A stretch of DNA of 64,000 nucleotides, taken from contig OY970321.1 of the NCBI GenBank assembly GCA_963716735.1, forward strand, positions 1,054,001 to 1,118,000, written 5' to 3'. The notes beneath the pieces were generated by a model that searched no databases, was not told where the DNA came from, and was given only the letters and a program-made list of their open reading frames with translations. Position 1 is the first letter of the stretch. Each line of letters begins with the position of its first letter. Source of the DNA: VRUE01 sp963716735 (GTDB lineage Bacteria > Actinomycetota > Thermoleophilia > Solirubrobacterales > 70-9). Shown here in pieces: positions 17,515-24,883 of the stretch. The position numbers and the translations under genes were made by a program.

Positions 17515-18457
17515 TGTCGTTGGCGAGGCGCTCCAGACCTTGCAGGCGTCGATTCACCGCCAGCACGGCCGGCTCGGCAAGCTGCTCGCCGCCACGTACC
17601 GAGGCAACCAACCCCGCGCCGGCAACGAGGTCGGTGACGTAGTGCTCGCCCAGGTAGACGAGGGCGAAGCCAAGCGTCAGCGCATAGGCCCAACCGGCGG
17701 TTCCCGCGGTGCGCCCGGTCTCAGCCAGTGAGATCGCCGCCGTAACCGAGGTGGCGAAGTGCAGCGAGGGCATCGCCGCCCAGGGGTTGCCGCCGAGCGC
17801 CCCGTACATCGCCGGCCAGGCCGATTTCCAGGTTTCCTCGCCGACCTCGACCATGATCCGGCGCACCTCCTCACCGGTGTGTCCCTGCTCCGAGGCCCAC
17901 CAGGGCGGCGCCGTCGGCACCGCGAAGTAGGCGGCGCAGCCGATGTCGAAGACAGCCGCGAGGCGGCGAGCGGCGCGGGGGAAGCGGTCGGGATGGCGGA
18001 CGAGGATGAAGACCAGGGCGACATAGGGCTCCAGAAACCAGAGCCAGTGCACCCAGGTGAGGAAGCGGTTGAGCGTCCCCACCCCGCGCAGCCGGGCAAG
18101 ACGGCGCTGCAGGCGCACGTTGGGGAGCCGGCCGAAACCGATGGCGCGGTCGGCGACGATCGGGTAGCGAATCTTGAGGCGGGCGCGGAGACCCTCCGGA
18201 TTGTCGAAGGGCAGCTCGTGGACCATCGTGAAGGCCCACATCTGCAGCACGTACATGGCGACGTCGCGCTTGTGGGACCGCGGATAGAGAACGGCCAGCC
18301 CGAGCGGCCCCCCGGCGCAGGCCGCAACGGTCACCGGGGCGGGAATGCGCGCCCGCTTGCGCAGCAGCGGAACCGCCACCGCGACGCCGATGGCTACCGC
18401 CGCCCCGGTGCGTACTGCCCTGCGCAGCACCGGAGATGGCCTGGAAGCGGTCCGCAT
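17510..18457 (-). CDS. PAP2-superfamily membrane phosphatase/transferase
   Basis: A 315-residue integral membrane protein of the PAP2 (inositol phosphorylceramide synthase/phosphatidic acid phosphatase-like) group. The C-terminal active-site motifs are AAMPSLHFATSVTAA and YLGEHYVTDLVAG, giving the conserved Ser-x-His and the second His. The signature lysine/arginine motif of domain 1 is less clear (around RFPRAARRL). Several membrane helices precede it. It may dephosphorylate or exchange head groups on a lipid. Start ATG 18457 is the second Met of the frame and leaves room for a promoter shared with the divergent coxB-like gene. The stop codon lies in the arm of element B4. Confidence 0.82.
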   Translation of the reverse strand: MRTASRPSPVLRRAVRTGAAVAIGVAVAVPLLRKRARIPAPVTVAACAGGPLGLAVLYPRSHKRDVAMYVLQMWAFTMVHELPFDNPEGLRARLKIRYPIVADRAIGFGRLPNVRLQRRLARLRGVGTLNRFLTWVHWLWFLEPYVALVFILVRHPDRFPRAARRLAAVFDIGCAAYFAVPTAPPWWASEQGHTGEEVRRIMVEVGEETWKSAWPAMYGALGGNPWAAMPSLHFATSVTAAISLAETGRTAGTAGWAYALTLGFALVYLGEHYVTDLVAGAGLVASVRGGEQLAEPAVLAVNRRLQGLERLANDR

Positions 18458-18546
18458 GAGGTCGGCGAGTATAGGAGCAGCCCGCACGCGGCCATCGAAC
18501 GTGCGCGCGGCGGGTAGCCGCCTTGCGTGATTAGAATGGCCGCGCT

Positions 18547-19245
18547 TTGGCGCCTCACTCTCCTGGCACCGACCAGATAGACACCCTGCTGTGGATTGGC
18601 TTCGTCGCCGGGACGATCCTCATGGTCGCGGTCGTCGGCGGCCTGCTCTACGCGCTGCGCCGCTACCGGGCCGAGCGCGGTGTCGAGCCGCGCCAGATTA
18701 CCGGCGGCCGCCGGATCCAGCTCCGCGTCGGCGCCGCACTGGGCGCTTTTGCCGCGGCGATCCTCGTGCTCAGCATCGTCTACACCGACAAGGCACGCGA
18801 GACGCCTGCAACCGGGGCCGCCGGCCTTCAGGTCTCCCACTCCGAACCGCTGAAGATCCAGACGACCGGGCAGCAGTGGCTGTGGCGCTACGAATACCCG
18901 AACGAAGCCTTCTCCTACTACAAGCTCGTCGTTCCGGTCGACACCGCGGTTGAGCTCGATCTGGTCTCGACCGACGTCGTCCATACCTGGGACGTCCCCG
19001 ACCTGGCCGGCAAGCGCGATGCCGTGCCCGGCAAGACCAACCACGTCATCTTCAGCGCCGACGAAGAAGGCACCTACACGGGCCAGGCGGCCACCCTCTC
19101 CGGCCAGGCCTACGCGGCGATGCGAACCGAGGTCGAAGTCGTCTCCCCGGCGAAATACGAAGCTTTCATCAAAGCCCAGAAGAGCGACATCCAGGCCGCT
19201 CAGGACCGCGTCGTCGGTCTGATCGAAAACGGAGAAACGCCATGA
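18547..19245 (+). CDS. cytochrome c oxidase subunit II-like protein lacking the CuA site
   Basis: A 232-residue subunit II homologue with two membrane helices (about 12-36 and 60-79) and a cupredoxin domain. TTGQQWLWRYEYPNE and STDVVHTWDVPDL match canonical subunit II, and His146 aligns with the first CuA histidine. The metal loop is GQAATLSGQAYAAM instead of GQCxELCGxxHxxM: Ala181 and Ser185 replace both cysteines and Tyr189 replaces the second histidine; only Met192 remains. A binuclear CuA centre cannot form, as in quinol-oxidase subunit II. TTG start inferred from position; no better start is visible. ATGA overlap with the subunit I-like gene, so the two are translated together. Compare the intact coxB at 29138-29932. 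Confidence 0.85.
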   Translation: MAPHSPGTDQIDTLLWIGFVAGTILMVAVVGGLLYALRRYRAERGVEPRQITGGRRIQLRVGAALGAFAAAILVLSIVYTDKARETPATGAAGLQVSHSEPLKIQTTGQQWLWRYEYPNEAFSYYKLVVPVDTAVELDLVSTDVVHTWDVPDLAGKRDAVPGKTNHVIFSADEEGTYTGQAATLSGQAYAAMRTEVEVVSPAKYEAFIKAQKSDIQAAQDRVVGLIENGETP

Positions 19246-20927
19246 GCCCGACCTCGGCGAACCCCGAGCTGGTCGTCGACGGCTTTCCGCCGCGCCGCGC
19301 GCGCTGGGCTGAGATCGCGACCAGCGCGGACCACAAGGACCTCGGCCGCGTCCTGATCACCGGCGCCCTCGGCTTCCTCTTCATCGCCCTGATCGAGCTG
19401 ATCCTGATGCGGCTGCAGCTGGCGGTCCCGGAGAACACCTTTCTCGACCCGGTCACCTTCAACCGGATGCTCTCGCTCTACGGCGCGACCGCGATCTCCC
19501 TCTTCGCCTTGCCACTCGCGCTTGGCTTCTTCTATTACGTCGCGCCGCTGCAGATCGGCGCCCGGGGAACGGCGCTACCCCGCCTCGGCCAGATCGGCAC
19601 CTGGCTCTTCATCGCCGGCGGTGCCGTTCTCTACGCGGGCTTCCTCTTCACCCCGACCGAGGCCGGCGTCAACCCACTGCCGCCCCTGTCCGGAATCGCC
19701 TTCCTGCCCGACAACGGCGTCGACGCCTGGGGCGCGGCGACCGGCCTGGCGACGCTCGGATTCATCCTGATCGCGATCGACCTGGTGGCCACCATGCGCC
19801 GCCTGCGTGCGCCGGGAATGGCCTGGCGACGGCTCCCCGTCTTCTCCTGGGCGGCGGCGATCTGCTCCTGGCTGCTGCTCGTGATCGGCCCGGTGATGCT
19901 GGCGGCGATCGCGATGCTGCTGATCGACCGCAACTTCGACGGGATCTTCTTCGCCGGGGACGCCGGCGGTTCGCCACTGCTCTGGCAGCACCTGAGCTGG
20001 ATCTTCTACACCGGCACCTACATGCTGGTCCTGATCTTCGCTCTCGGCGCGATCGCCGAAATCATCCCCGCCCTGGCTCGCAAGCCACTCTTCAACCGCG
20101 GCGCGGTGATCGGCTCGCTGGTCGCGATCGCCGTCATCGGCACCCTGGCCTGGATGCAGAACATGCTCACGGCGCCGATCGGGGTCGGCTGGATGTACTT
20201 CGCGATGACGATGTCGCTGGCCTTGATCGTTCCCTTCGGCCTGATCTTCTTCAACCTGATCGCGACCCTCACCAGCGGCACGGTGAAGATGCGGGCGCCG
20301 CTGCTCTTCGCCGCCGGCGCGATCGTCGCGATCGCGATCGGCCTGGCATCGGAGGTATCGCACTCGATGGTCGCGCTCGGCTGGCGCCTTCAGCACACGA
20401 CCGACAGCACCGCGGCAACCCACTTTGCGCTCGTCGGAGGCGCCGTCTTCGGCGGCTTCGCCGCCCTGCACTGGTGGTTCCCGAAGATGACCGGCCGCAC
20501 CATGGGCGAGACCCTGGCGCGCTTCTCCTTCTGGACGATGCTGCTGGGAACGCTCCTCGCCTTCATCCCCCTGATGCTCGCCGGAACCGACGACGGCCAG
20601 GTGGTCGACGCCTACAAGTTCTTCGGTGGAACTGGGGTCGATGCCTACAACCTGTTCGCCACGATCGGTGTCTTCATCCTCGCCGCCGGCATCTTGATGA
20701 CCCTGGTCAATGCCCTTCTCAGCCGCGAGGGCGGCGCGCCCGCCGGGCACGACGCCTGGGGTGGGGACTCGCTCGAGTGGTTCGCGCTCTCACCGCCGGA
20801 GCCGCACAACTTCGACCTGCTGCCGGACGTGCGCAGCGCCAGGCCGATGCGCGACATCCGCGAGGCGATCGCCCACCGCAGTGCCCGCGTAGAGCAGCCG
20901 GCCCGCGAATCGCAGCCGGTAGCCTGA
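19242..20927 (+). CDS. heme-copper oxidase subunit I-like protein lacking most active-site ligands
   Basis: A 561-residue, about 12-helix homologue of oxidase subunit I, alignable end to end: SADHKDLGR, VAPLQIGARGTALPRL, LLWQHLSWIFYTGTY, FAALHWWFPKMTGR. Ligand positions are changed: the helix II heme histidine (MHG) is Tyr80 (LYG); the helix VI GHPEVY motif reads YTGTYM, with Thr257 for the CuB histidine; WAHHMFT reads WMQNMLT (Gln306, Asn307 for the two CuB histidines); in helix X, Ala392 replaces the heme a3 histidine, while His394 is kept. Oxygen reduction by the known mechanism is therefore not expected. The intact frame, conserved landmarks and coupling to the subunit II-like gene argue against a pseudogene. 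Role unknown. Confidence 0.88.
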   Translation: MSPTSANPELVVDGFPPRRARWAEIATSADHKDLGRVLITGALGFLFIALIELILMRLQLAVPENTFLDPVTFNRMLSLYGATAISLFALPLALGFFYYVAPLQIGARGTALPRLGQIGTWLFIAGGAVLYAGFLFTPTEAGVNPLPPLSGIAFLPDNGVDAWGAATGLATLGFILIAIDLVATMRRLRAPGMAWRRLPVFSWAAAICSWLLLVIGPVMLAAIAMLLIDRNFDGIFFAGDAGGSPLLWQHLSWIFYTGTYMLVLIFALGAIAEIIPALARKPLFNRGAVIGSLVAIAVIGTLAWMQNMLTAPIGVGWMYFAMTMSLALIVPFGLIFFNLIATLTSGTVKMRAPLLFAAGAIVAIAIGLASEVSHSMVALGWRLQHTTDSTAATHFALVGGAVFGGFAALHWWFPKMTGRTMGETLARFSFWTMLLGTLLAFIPLMLAGTDDGQVVDAYKFFGGTGVDAYNLFATIGVFILAAGILMTLVNALLSREGGAPAGHDAWGGDSLEWFALSPPEPHNFDLLPDVRSARPMRDIREAIAHRSARVEQPARESQPVA

Positions 20928-20940
20928 CCGCGGTGATTCG

Positions 20941-21840
20941 ATGAGCGGCGCCCAGACGGCTGCCATCCCGCAGCGCCCCGCCGTGCCTTCGCTGCCGCGC
21001 GACCTGCTCACGCTGACCAAGCCGAAGGTGCAGTCGCTGCTGCTCTTCACCACGGTGACGACGATGTACGTGGCCGGCGACCCCTCGCTCGGGCTCGTCC
21101 TGCTCACCTGTCTCGGCGGCGCCCTCTCCGCCGGCGGCGCCGGGGCGATCAACCACGCGATCGACCGTGACATCGACCGCACCATGGCGCGCACGGCCGA
21201 CCGCCCGGTGGCCAGCGGTCGCATCTCGGCGAGGACCGCAATCGGCTTCGGTGCCCTGCTCGAGCTCTGCTCCTTCACCCTGCTGGCGACGACGGTAAAT
21301 CCGCTCGCCGCTGCGCTCTCGTTCTCCGGCTTTGCCGGCTACGTCTTCGTCTACACGCTCTGGCTCAAGCGCACGACGCCGCAGAACATCGTCATCGGCG
21401 GCGCTGCCGGCGCCGTGCCGCCGCTGGTCGCCTGGGCCGCGGTCACCGGCGGCCTCAGTGGCACCGCCCTGTTCCTCTTCGCGATCGTCTTCTTCTGGAC
21501 CCCGCCCCACTTCTGGGCGCTATCGCTGCTGATGAAGGACGAGTACGCGAAGGCGGGGGTGCCGATGATGCCGGTCGTCCGCGGCGAGGACGAGACCCGC
21601 CGCCAGATCCTCCTCTACACGATCCTGCTCTACGCGGTGACCCAGCTGCCCTTCTGCGCCGGCGGCTTCGGCGTCGCCTACCTGGTCGCCTCGATGACCC
21701 TGGGCGCGGGCTTCATCTACTTCTCGGTGCGGCTGCTGCGCAGCGCCGACCGCCGCTGGGCGCTGCGCACCTATCTCTTCTCCCTCGCCTACCTGGCCCT
21801 GCTCTTCCTGGCAATGCCGATAGACGCCAGGCTCGGTTAG
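20941..21840 (+). CDS. ctaB: protoheme IX farnesyltransferase (heme O synthase)
   Basis: A 299-residue UbiA-family membrane enzyme adding a farnesyl group to heme b to make heme O, the precursor of heme A. The Asp-rich prenyl diphosphate site is NHAIDRDIDRTMARTADRP (about residues 72-90), and the second site lies around LWLKRTTPQNIVIGG. Seven to nine hydrophobic helices are visible. It starts 13 nt after the degenerate subunit I-like gene, in the same direction, and heme A synthase lies at 23689. Both are needed by the canonical aa3 oxidase encoded at 25.7-29.9 kb. Confidence 0.94.
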   Translation: MSGAQTAAIPQRPAVPSLPRDLLTLTKPKVQSLLLFTTVTTMYVAGDPSLGLVLLTCLGGALSAGGAGAINHAIDRDIDRTMARTADRPVASGRISARTAIGFGALLELCSFTLLATTVNPLAAALSFSGFAGYVFVYTLWLKRTTPQNIVIGGAAGAVPPLVAWAAVTGGLSGTALFLFAIVFFWTPPHFWALSLLMKDEYAKAGVPMMPVVRGEDETRRQILLYTILLYAVTQLPFCAGGFGVAYLVASMTLGAGFIYFSVRLLRSADRRWALRTYLFSLAYLALLFLAMPIDARLG

Positions 21841-21876
21841 CGACCGGCGCCCTGTCTGCCTGATAGAAATCCGCCC

Positions 21877-21990
21877 GTGGACCGCGAGACCTCCAGACGA
21901 GACATGGCGGCAGGCCTGGTTGCGGGCGGCATCGCCGCGGCGATCTTCGCCCTCTGCTTCATCGTCGCAACGCTCTACATCGCATCGTGA
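21877..21990 (+). CDS. 37-residue single-helix membrane protein
   Basis: A short frame starting GTG encodes VDRETSRRDMAAG followed by one hydrophobic helix (LVAGGIAAAIFALCFIVATL). The basic N-terminus then helix suggests an N-in membrane protein. The stop overlaps the next start as GTGA, which supports translation. Small oxidase-associated subunits have this shape, but no homology is recognised. Confidence 0.6.
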   Translation: MDRETSRRDMAAGLVAGGIAAAIFALCFIVATLYIAS

Positions 21991-22277
21991 GCGAGCACCG
22001 CGACATCCCCGAGCCGGGAGAGTTCGTCTACCCGTCAAGGCCCTCCTGGGCGCCCGCCTTCTTCGCCTTCGGCGCCGCCGGTGCGGTCTGCGGGATCTTC
22101 GCCGAGGGATTCATGGTCCGGGGCTGGATCTACTCGCTGATCGGCATCGTCATCCTCCTCTTCGCCCTGCGCAGCATGGTCAAGAGCGCAACGCGGGACT
22201 ACTTCAAGCTGCCGCGCAAGCAAACGACGCGGGGGGCCGTCCTGCCGGTCGAAACGATCTCCCCGCCGCGCCCCTGA
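21987..22277 (+). CDS. small two-helix membrane protein
   Basis: A 96-residue protein with a proline-rich cytoplasmic start (SEHRDIPEPGEFVYPSRPSW), two membrane helices (APAFFAFGAAGAVCGIFAEGF and WIYSLIGIVILLFALRSM) and a basic tail. It overlaps the preceding 37-residue gene by 4 nt and follows ctaB, so it belongs to the same transcription unit. The layout resembles small accessory subunits (subunit IV-like) of actinobacterial oxidases, but no signature proves it. Palindromic element A1 begins 14 nt after its stop. Confidence 0.68.
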   Translation: MSEHRDIPEPGEFVYPSRPSWAPAFFAFGAAGAVCGIFAEGFMVRGWIYSLIGIVILLFALRSMVKSATRDYFKLPRKQTTRGAVLPVETISPPRP

Positions 22278-22290
22278 GCACGCTGAGATC

Positions 22291-22413
22291 CTGACGGACC
22301 ATCCCGGTAGGGGTGAAACGTCTTGTACTTTTTTGTCGACTGCCCCTAGGCGTCAGCGACAATCCGATCCACCAAAAAAGTTAAGTGGAACCCCTACCGG
22401 GATGGTCCGTCAG
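22291..22413 (+). repeat. palindromic element A1 (family A)
   Basis: A perfect 24-bp inverted repeat, left arm 22291-22314 and right arm 22390-22413 (inner part GGACCATCCCGGTAGGGGT), encloses a 75-nt core (22315-22389). The core has ACGTCTTGTACTTTTTTG, GTCGAC, GGCGTCAGC and CAAAAAAGTTAAGTG; ACTTTTTTG pairs with CAAAAAAGT to continue the stem. The right arm contains the stop codon of the minus-strand CBS gene. A second copy with other arms lies at 30006-30118. Confidence 0.85.
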
Positions 22414-22811
22414 TCGGGCGTCATCCCCGACGTGGCCCCCGCGGAGGTCCAAACCCTGACGATGTCGCGGATCGAGAGCACGCCGACCAGGCTGCCCTCG
22501 TCGAAGACGACCAGGTGGCGGATGCCGCGAGTCGACATCTCCGAGGCCGCGTGCTCGAGGCTCCAGTCCGGCGAAGCGGCCACGAGGCCCTCGCTCATGT
22601 GCTCGCAGACGAGCTCCTTGTCCGGATCCTCTCCGGCGCCAAGCGAGTTGAGAATGTCGCGCTCGGTGACGATGCACGGCACCGGCCGCTCGTCGTCGGT
22701 CACCAGCGCCGCGCCGATTCCCTTCTCGACCATCATCGTGGCCGCCTCGCGCAGCGTGTGCGAAGGGCCCACGGTCAGAACCACCTCCGACATCCCGTCC
22801 CGTACCTGCAT
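22410..22811 (-). CDS. tandem CBS-domain protein
   Basis: A 133-residue protein made almost only of two CBS domains, which usually bind adenosyl ligands (AMP, ATP, SAM) as a regulatory pair. First domain: SHTLREAATMMVEKGIGAALVTD ... IVTERDIL; second: WSLEHAASEMSTRGIRHLVV ... LVGVLSIRDIVR. Each ends in the typical (T/S)xRD motif. It is alone on the minus strand between the heme genes, so its partner is not obvious. The stop lies in the arm of element A1. A second stand-alone CBS protein is at 41392-41853. Confidence 0.88.
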   Translation of the reverse strand: MQVRDGMSEVVLTVGPSHTLREAATMMVEKGIGAALVTDDERPVPCIVTERDILNSLGAGEDPDKELVCEHMSEGLVAASPDWSLEHAASEMSTRGIRHLVVFDEGSLVGVLSIRDIVRVWTSAGATSGMTPD

Positions 22812-22938
22812 CCTTCTCGCTCTCCCTTCGCGGCTCGCGGGTTCGTGTTGATCGTCTCAAGCCTACCCGACTGTCGAGCGCTCACACGCGGCGTTTACGC
22901 AGCCTTGACCTATAGACTCCGGCGCGCTCCGCGCCGCA

Positions 22939-23646
22939 ATGACGATGCTCAAGCAACCGAACCCGATCCGCATCCTGCTCGCTCTGGCCGCCTTGGCCGC
23001 GCTTGCGCTCGCCGCCTCCGGCTGCGGCACGAGCACGGCTGACGAGCGGCACGGCCGCGTCCTCTTCGTGCAGAAATGCGGCACCTGCCACGCGATGGCG
23101 GAGGCCGGTACGACGGCCCAGATCGGGCCCAACCTCGACGACGCTTTCGCCGCCGCAAGAGCCGCGGGCGAGGGCGGCGAAACGATCGAAGGGATCGTCA
23201 AGGCGCAGGTGGAGTTCCCGCGTCCGAGCAATGACAATCCCGCCGTCTCGATGCCCGCGGACATAGTCACCGACCAGGATCTCGAGGACGTTGCCGCCTA
23301 CGTCGGCCGTTACGCCGGCGTGCCGGGTGCGGCACCGCCGCAGGTGCCGGGCGGCCCCGGCGCCCAGGTCTTCGCCAACAACGGCTGTGGCGGCTGCCAC
23401 GCGCTCGCCGCGGCCGAATCGGGCGGCACCGTCGGGCCCGACCTCGATGAAGTGCTGCCGGGGCAGACTTCGAAGATGGTCGATGAGTCGATCGTCGATC
23501 CGAACGCCGTGATCGCCAAGGGCTACCCCGCCAATGTGATGCCGCAGAACTTCGGCGAAACGCTGTCCAAAAAAGAACTCGAAGACCTCGTCCAGTACCT
23601 GCTGCAGGAAACGCAGGGCGGCGGCTCCAAGAGCAAGGGCGGCTGA
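22939..23646 (+). CDS. diheme cytochrome c lipoprotein
   Basis: A 235-residue exported electron carrier. The signal peptide ends with lipobox LAASGC (Cys29), so it is probably membrane-anchored. Two class I cytochrome c domains follow: CGTCH (Cys47-His51), with a likely axial Met in SMPADIV, and CGGCH (about 151-155), with Met in VMPQNFGETLS. It could carry electrons to the aa3 oxidase whose intact coxB lies at 29138-29932; the neighbouring degenerate subunit II lacks CuA and so is a less likely acceptor. ATG 22939 or 22945; no strong ribosome-binding site is seen. Confidence 0.9.
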   Translation: MTMLKQPNPIRILLALAALAALALAASGCGTSTADERHGRVLFVQKCGTCHAMAEAGTTAQIGPNLDDAFAAARAAGEGGETIEGIVKAQVEFPRPSNDNPAVSMPADIVTDQDLEDVAAYVGRYAGVPGAAPPQVPGGPGAQVFANNGCGGCHALAAAESGGTVGPDLDEVLPGQTSKMVDESIVDPNAVIAKGYPANVMPQNFGETLSKKELEDLVQYLLQETQGGGSKSKGG

Positions 23647-23650
23647 CCCC

Positions 23651-23670
23651 GCGGCCCCGGTGGGGGCCGC
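23651..23670 (+). terminator. GC-rich hairpin after cytochrome c gene
   Basis: A perfect 8-bp stem GCGGCCCC / GGGGCCGC with a 4-nt loop begins 4 nt after the cytochrome c stop. No T-tract follows, so it may be a weak or Rho-assisted terminator, or an mRNA 3'-end stabiliser before ctaA. Confidence 0.45.
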
Positions 23671-23688
23671 TGACATCATCCGAGGACG

Positions 23689-24669
23689 ATGGTGACCCGC
23701 CTCAAAGACCGCCTCGAGATCTCCCCGCACCGCTACGCGCAGGTGACGCTCGTCGCCGTGGCGGCGCTGACGCTGATCGTCCTCACCGGCGCCGGGGTCC
23801 GGATCACCGGCTCGGGCCTCGGCTGTCCGGACTGGCCCAAATGCTACGGCGGCACGGTGCCGCCGCTCGACACCCACGCGGTGATCGAGTACGGCAACCG
23901 CGTCCTCACCGGCTTCGTCGGGATCGCCGTGATCGCCGCCAGCGCGCTCGCCTGGTTCCGCCGCCCCTTCCGCTGGCACCTGGCCTTCTTCGGCGCCCTG
24001 CTGCCGCTGGGGGTGATCGGGCAGGCGATCCTCGGCGCGCTCGTGGTCAAGTACCACCTCGCGCCAGGCCTGGTGATGAGCCACTTCATCCTCTCGATGC
24101 TGCTGCTCGACGCATCGTTCGCCCTCGCCTGGTGCTCGCGCTACGAACCGTCGGAGCGGCGCCGCTCCGACGACAGGCTCGGCGTCTGGGCGGTGCGGGC
24201 GCTGATCCCGCTCGGCCAGCTGACGATCCTCGCCGGCACGATCGCGACGGCTTCCGGCCCCCACGCCGGCGCCCACGACGGACAGCTCGTCCACCGCTTC
24301 ACCTTCGAGGGCAGCGGCACGCTGGAATGGGTCGTGGAGCGCCACGCGGCGATCGCGACGATCTTCGGCCTTGCCGCGATCGCCGTCTGGCTGCTCCTGC
24401 GCCGCCCTGGCGGCGACAGACGCGCCATAGGGCCCCTGACCGTGGTTCTCGCCCTGCTCGCGCTACAGGGCGCCGTAGGCGGCCTCCAGTGGTGGCTGAA
24501 GCTCCCGGGCGAGCTCGTCTGGGTCCACGTAGCTCTCGCCACCGTGACCTGGCTGGCGATGCTCTGGACCGTGGCCGCGGCCGGGAGGCTCGAGCCCCAC
24601 AGGGTTCAGCCCGCACCTTCCGGCCAGGAACACCGCGATCAGGCCGCTTCAGAGCTAGTGAGCACCTGA
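23689..24669 (+). CDS. ctaA: heme A synthase (COX15/CtaA family)
   Basis: A 326-residue membrane enzyme that oxidises the C8 methyl of heme O to make heme A. Motifs: RITGSGLGCPDWPKCYGG with the conserved Cys pair in the first extracytoplasmic loop, EYGNRVLTGFVG with a heme-ligand His region (HAVIEYGNR), YHLAPGLVMSHFILS, GPHAGAHDGQLVHRF, and LEWVVERHAAIA. Eight helices are visible in two repeats. It completes the ctaB-ctaA pair for aa3 oxidase maturation. ATG start after the hairpin at 23651. Confidence 0.92.
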   Translation: MVTRLKDRLEISPHRYAQVTLVAVAALTLIVLTGAGVRITGSGLGCPDWPKCYGGTVPPLDTHAVIEYGNRVLTGFVGIAVIAASALAWFRRPFRWHLAFFGALLPLGVIGQAILGALVVKYHLAPGLVMSHFILSMLLLDASFALAWCSRYEPSERRRSDDRLGVWAVRALIPLGQLTILAGTIATASGPHAGAHDGQLVHRFTFEGSGTLEWVVERHAAIATIFGLAAIAVWLLLRRPGGDRRAIGPLTVVLALLALQGAVGGLQWWLKLPGELVWVHVALATVTWLAMLWTVAAAGRLEPHRVQPAPSGQEHRDQAASELVST

Positions 24670-24883
24670 GCGCATCCGATCTAGGCGCATGGCCTGACTG
24701 TCTTGTTGAAGTGAACGTATCTGCTCGCGCAGCCGTCGAAATTCAGCTCTCGTACAGCTGATCGAGTTCGTCGACCCTGGGGTCAACGACGTAGCGTTGA
24801 CGTTGAATATCTATTCGTATTCGTCTACATCTCATAACTCGAGATTATATCGAGATGCAGACGAAACATTCCCGACCTTGAGG
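24670..24883. other. AT-rich intergenic region with inverted repeat
   Basis: This gap between ctaA and the convergent USP-like gene holds an imperfect 14-bp inverted repeat, TTCGTCTACATCTC (24820-24833) and GAGATGCAGACGAA (24852-24865), one mismatch, with TCGAGATTATATCGAG in its centre. It is unusually AT-rich for the window. A shared terminator for the two convergent genes, or a protein-binding site, are both possible. Confidence 0.45.

Noticed and set aside
18536..18580. ATG 18536 as the start of the coxB-like protein
   Set aside because: It is in another frame and meets TAG after 14 codons; the TTG at 18547 is in frame with the first helix.
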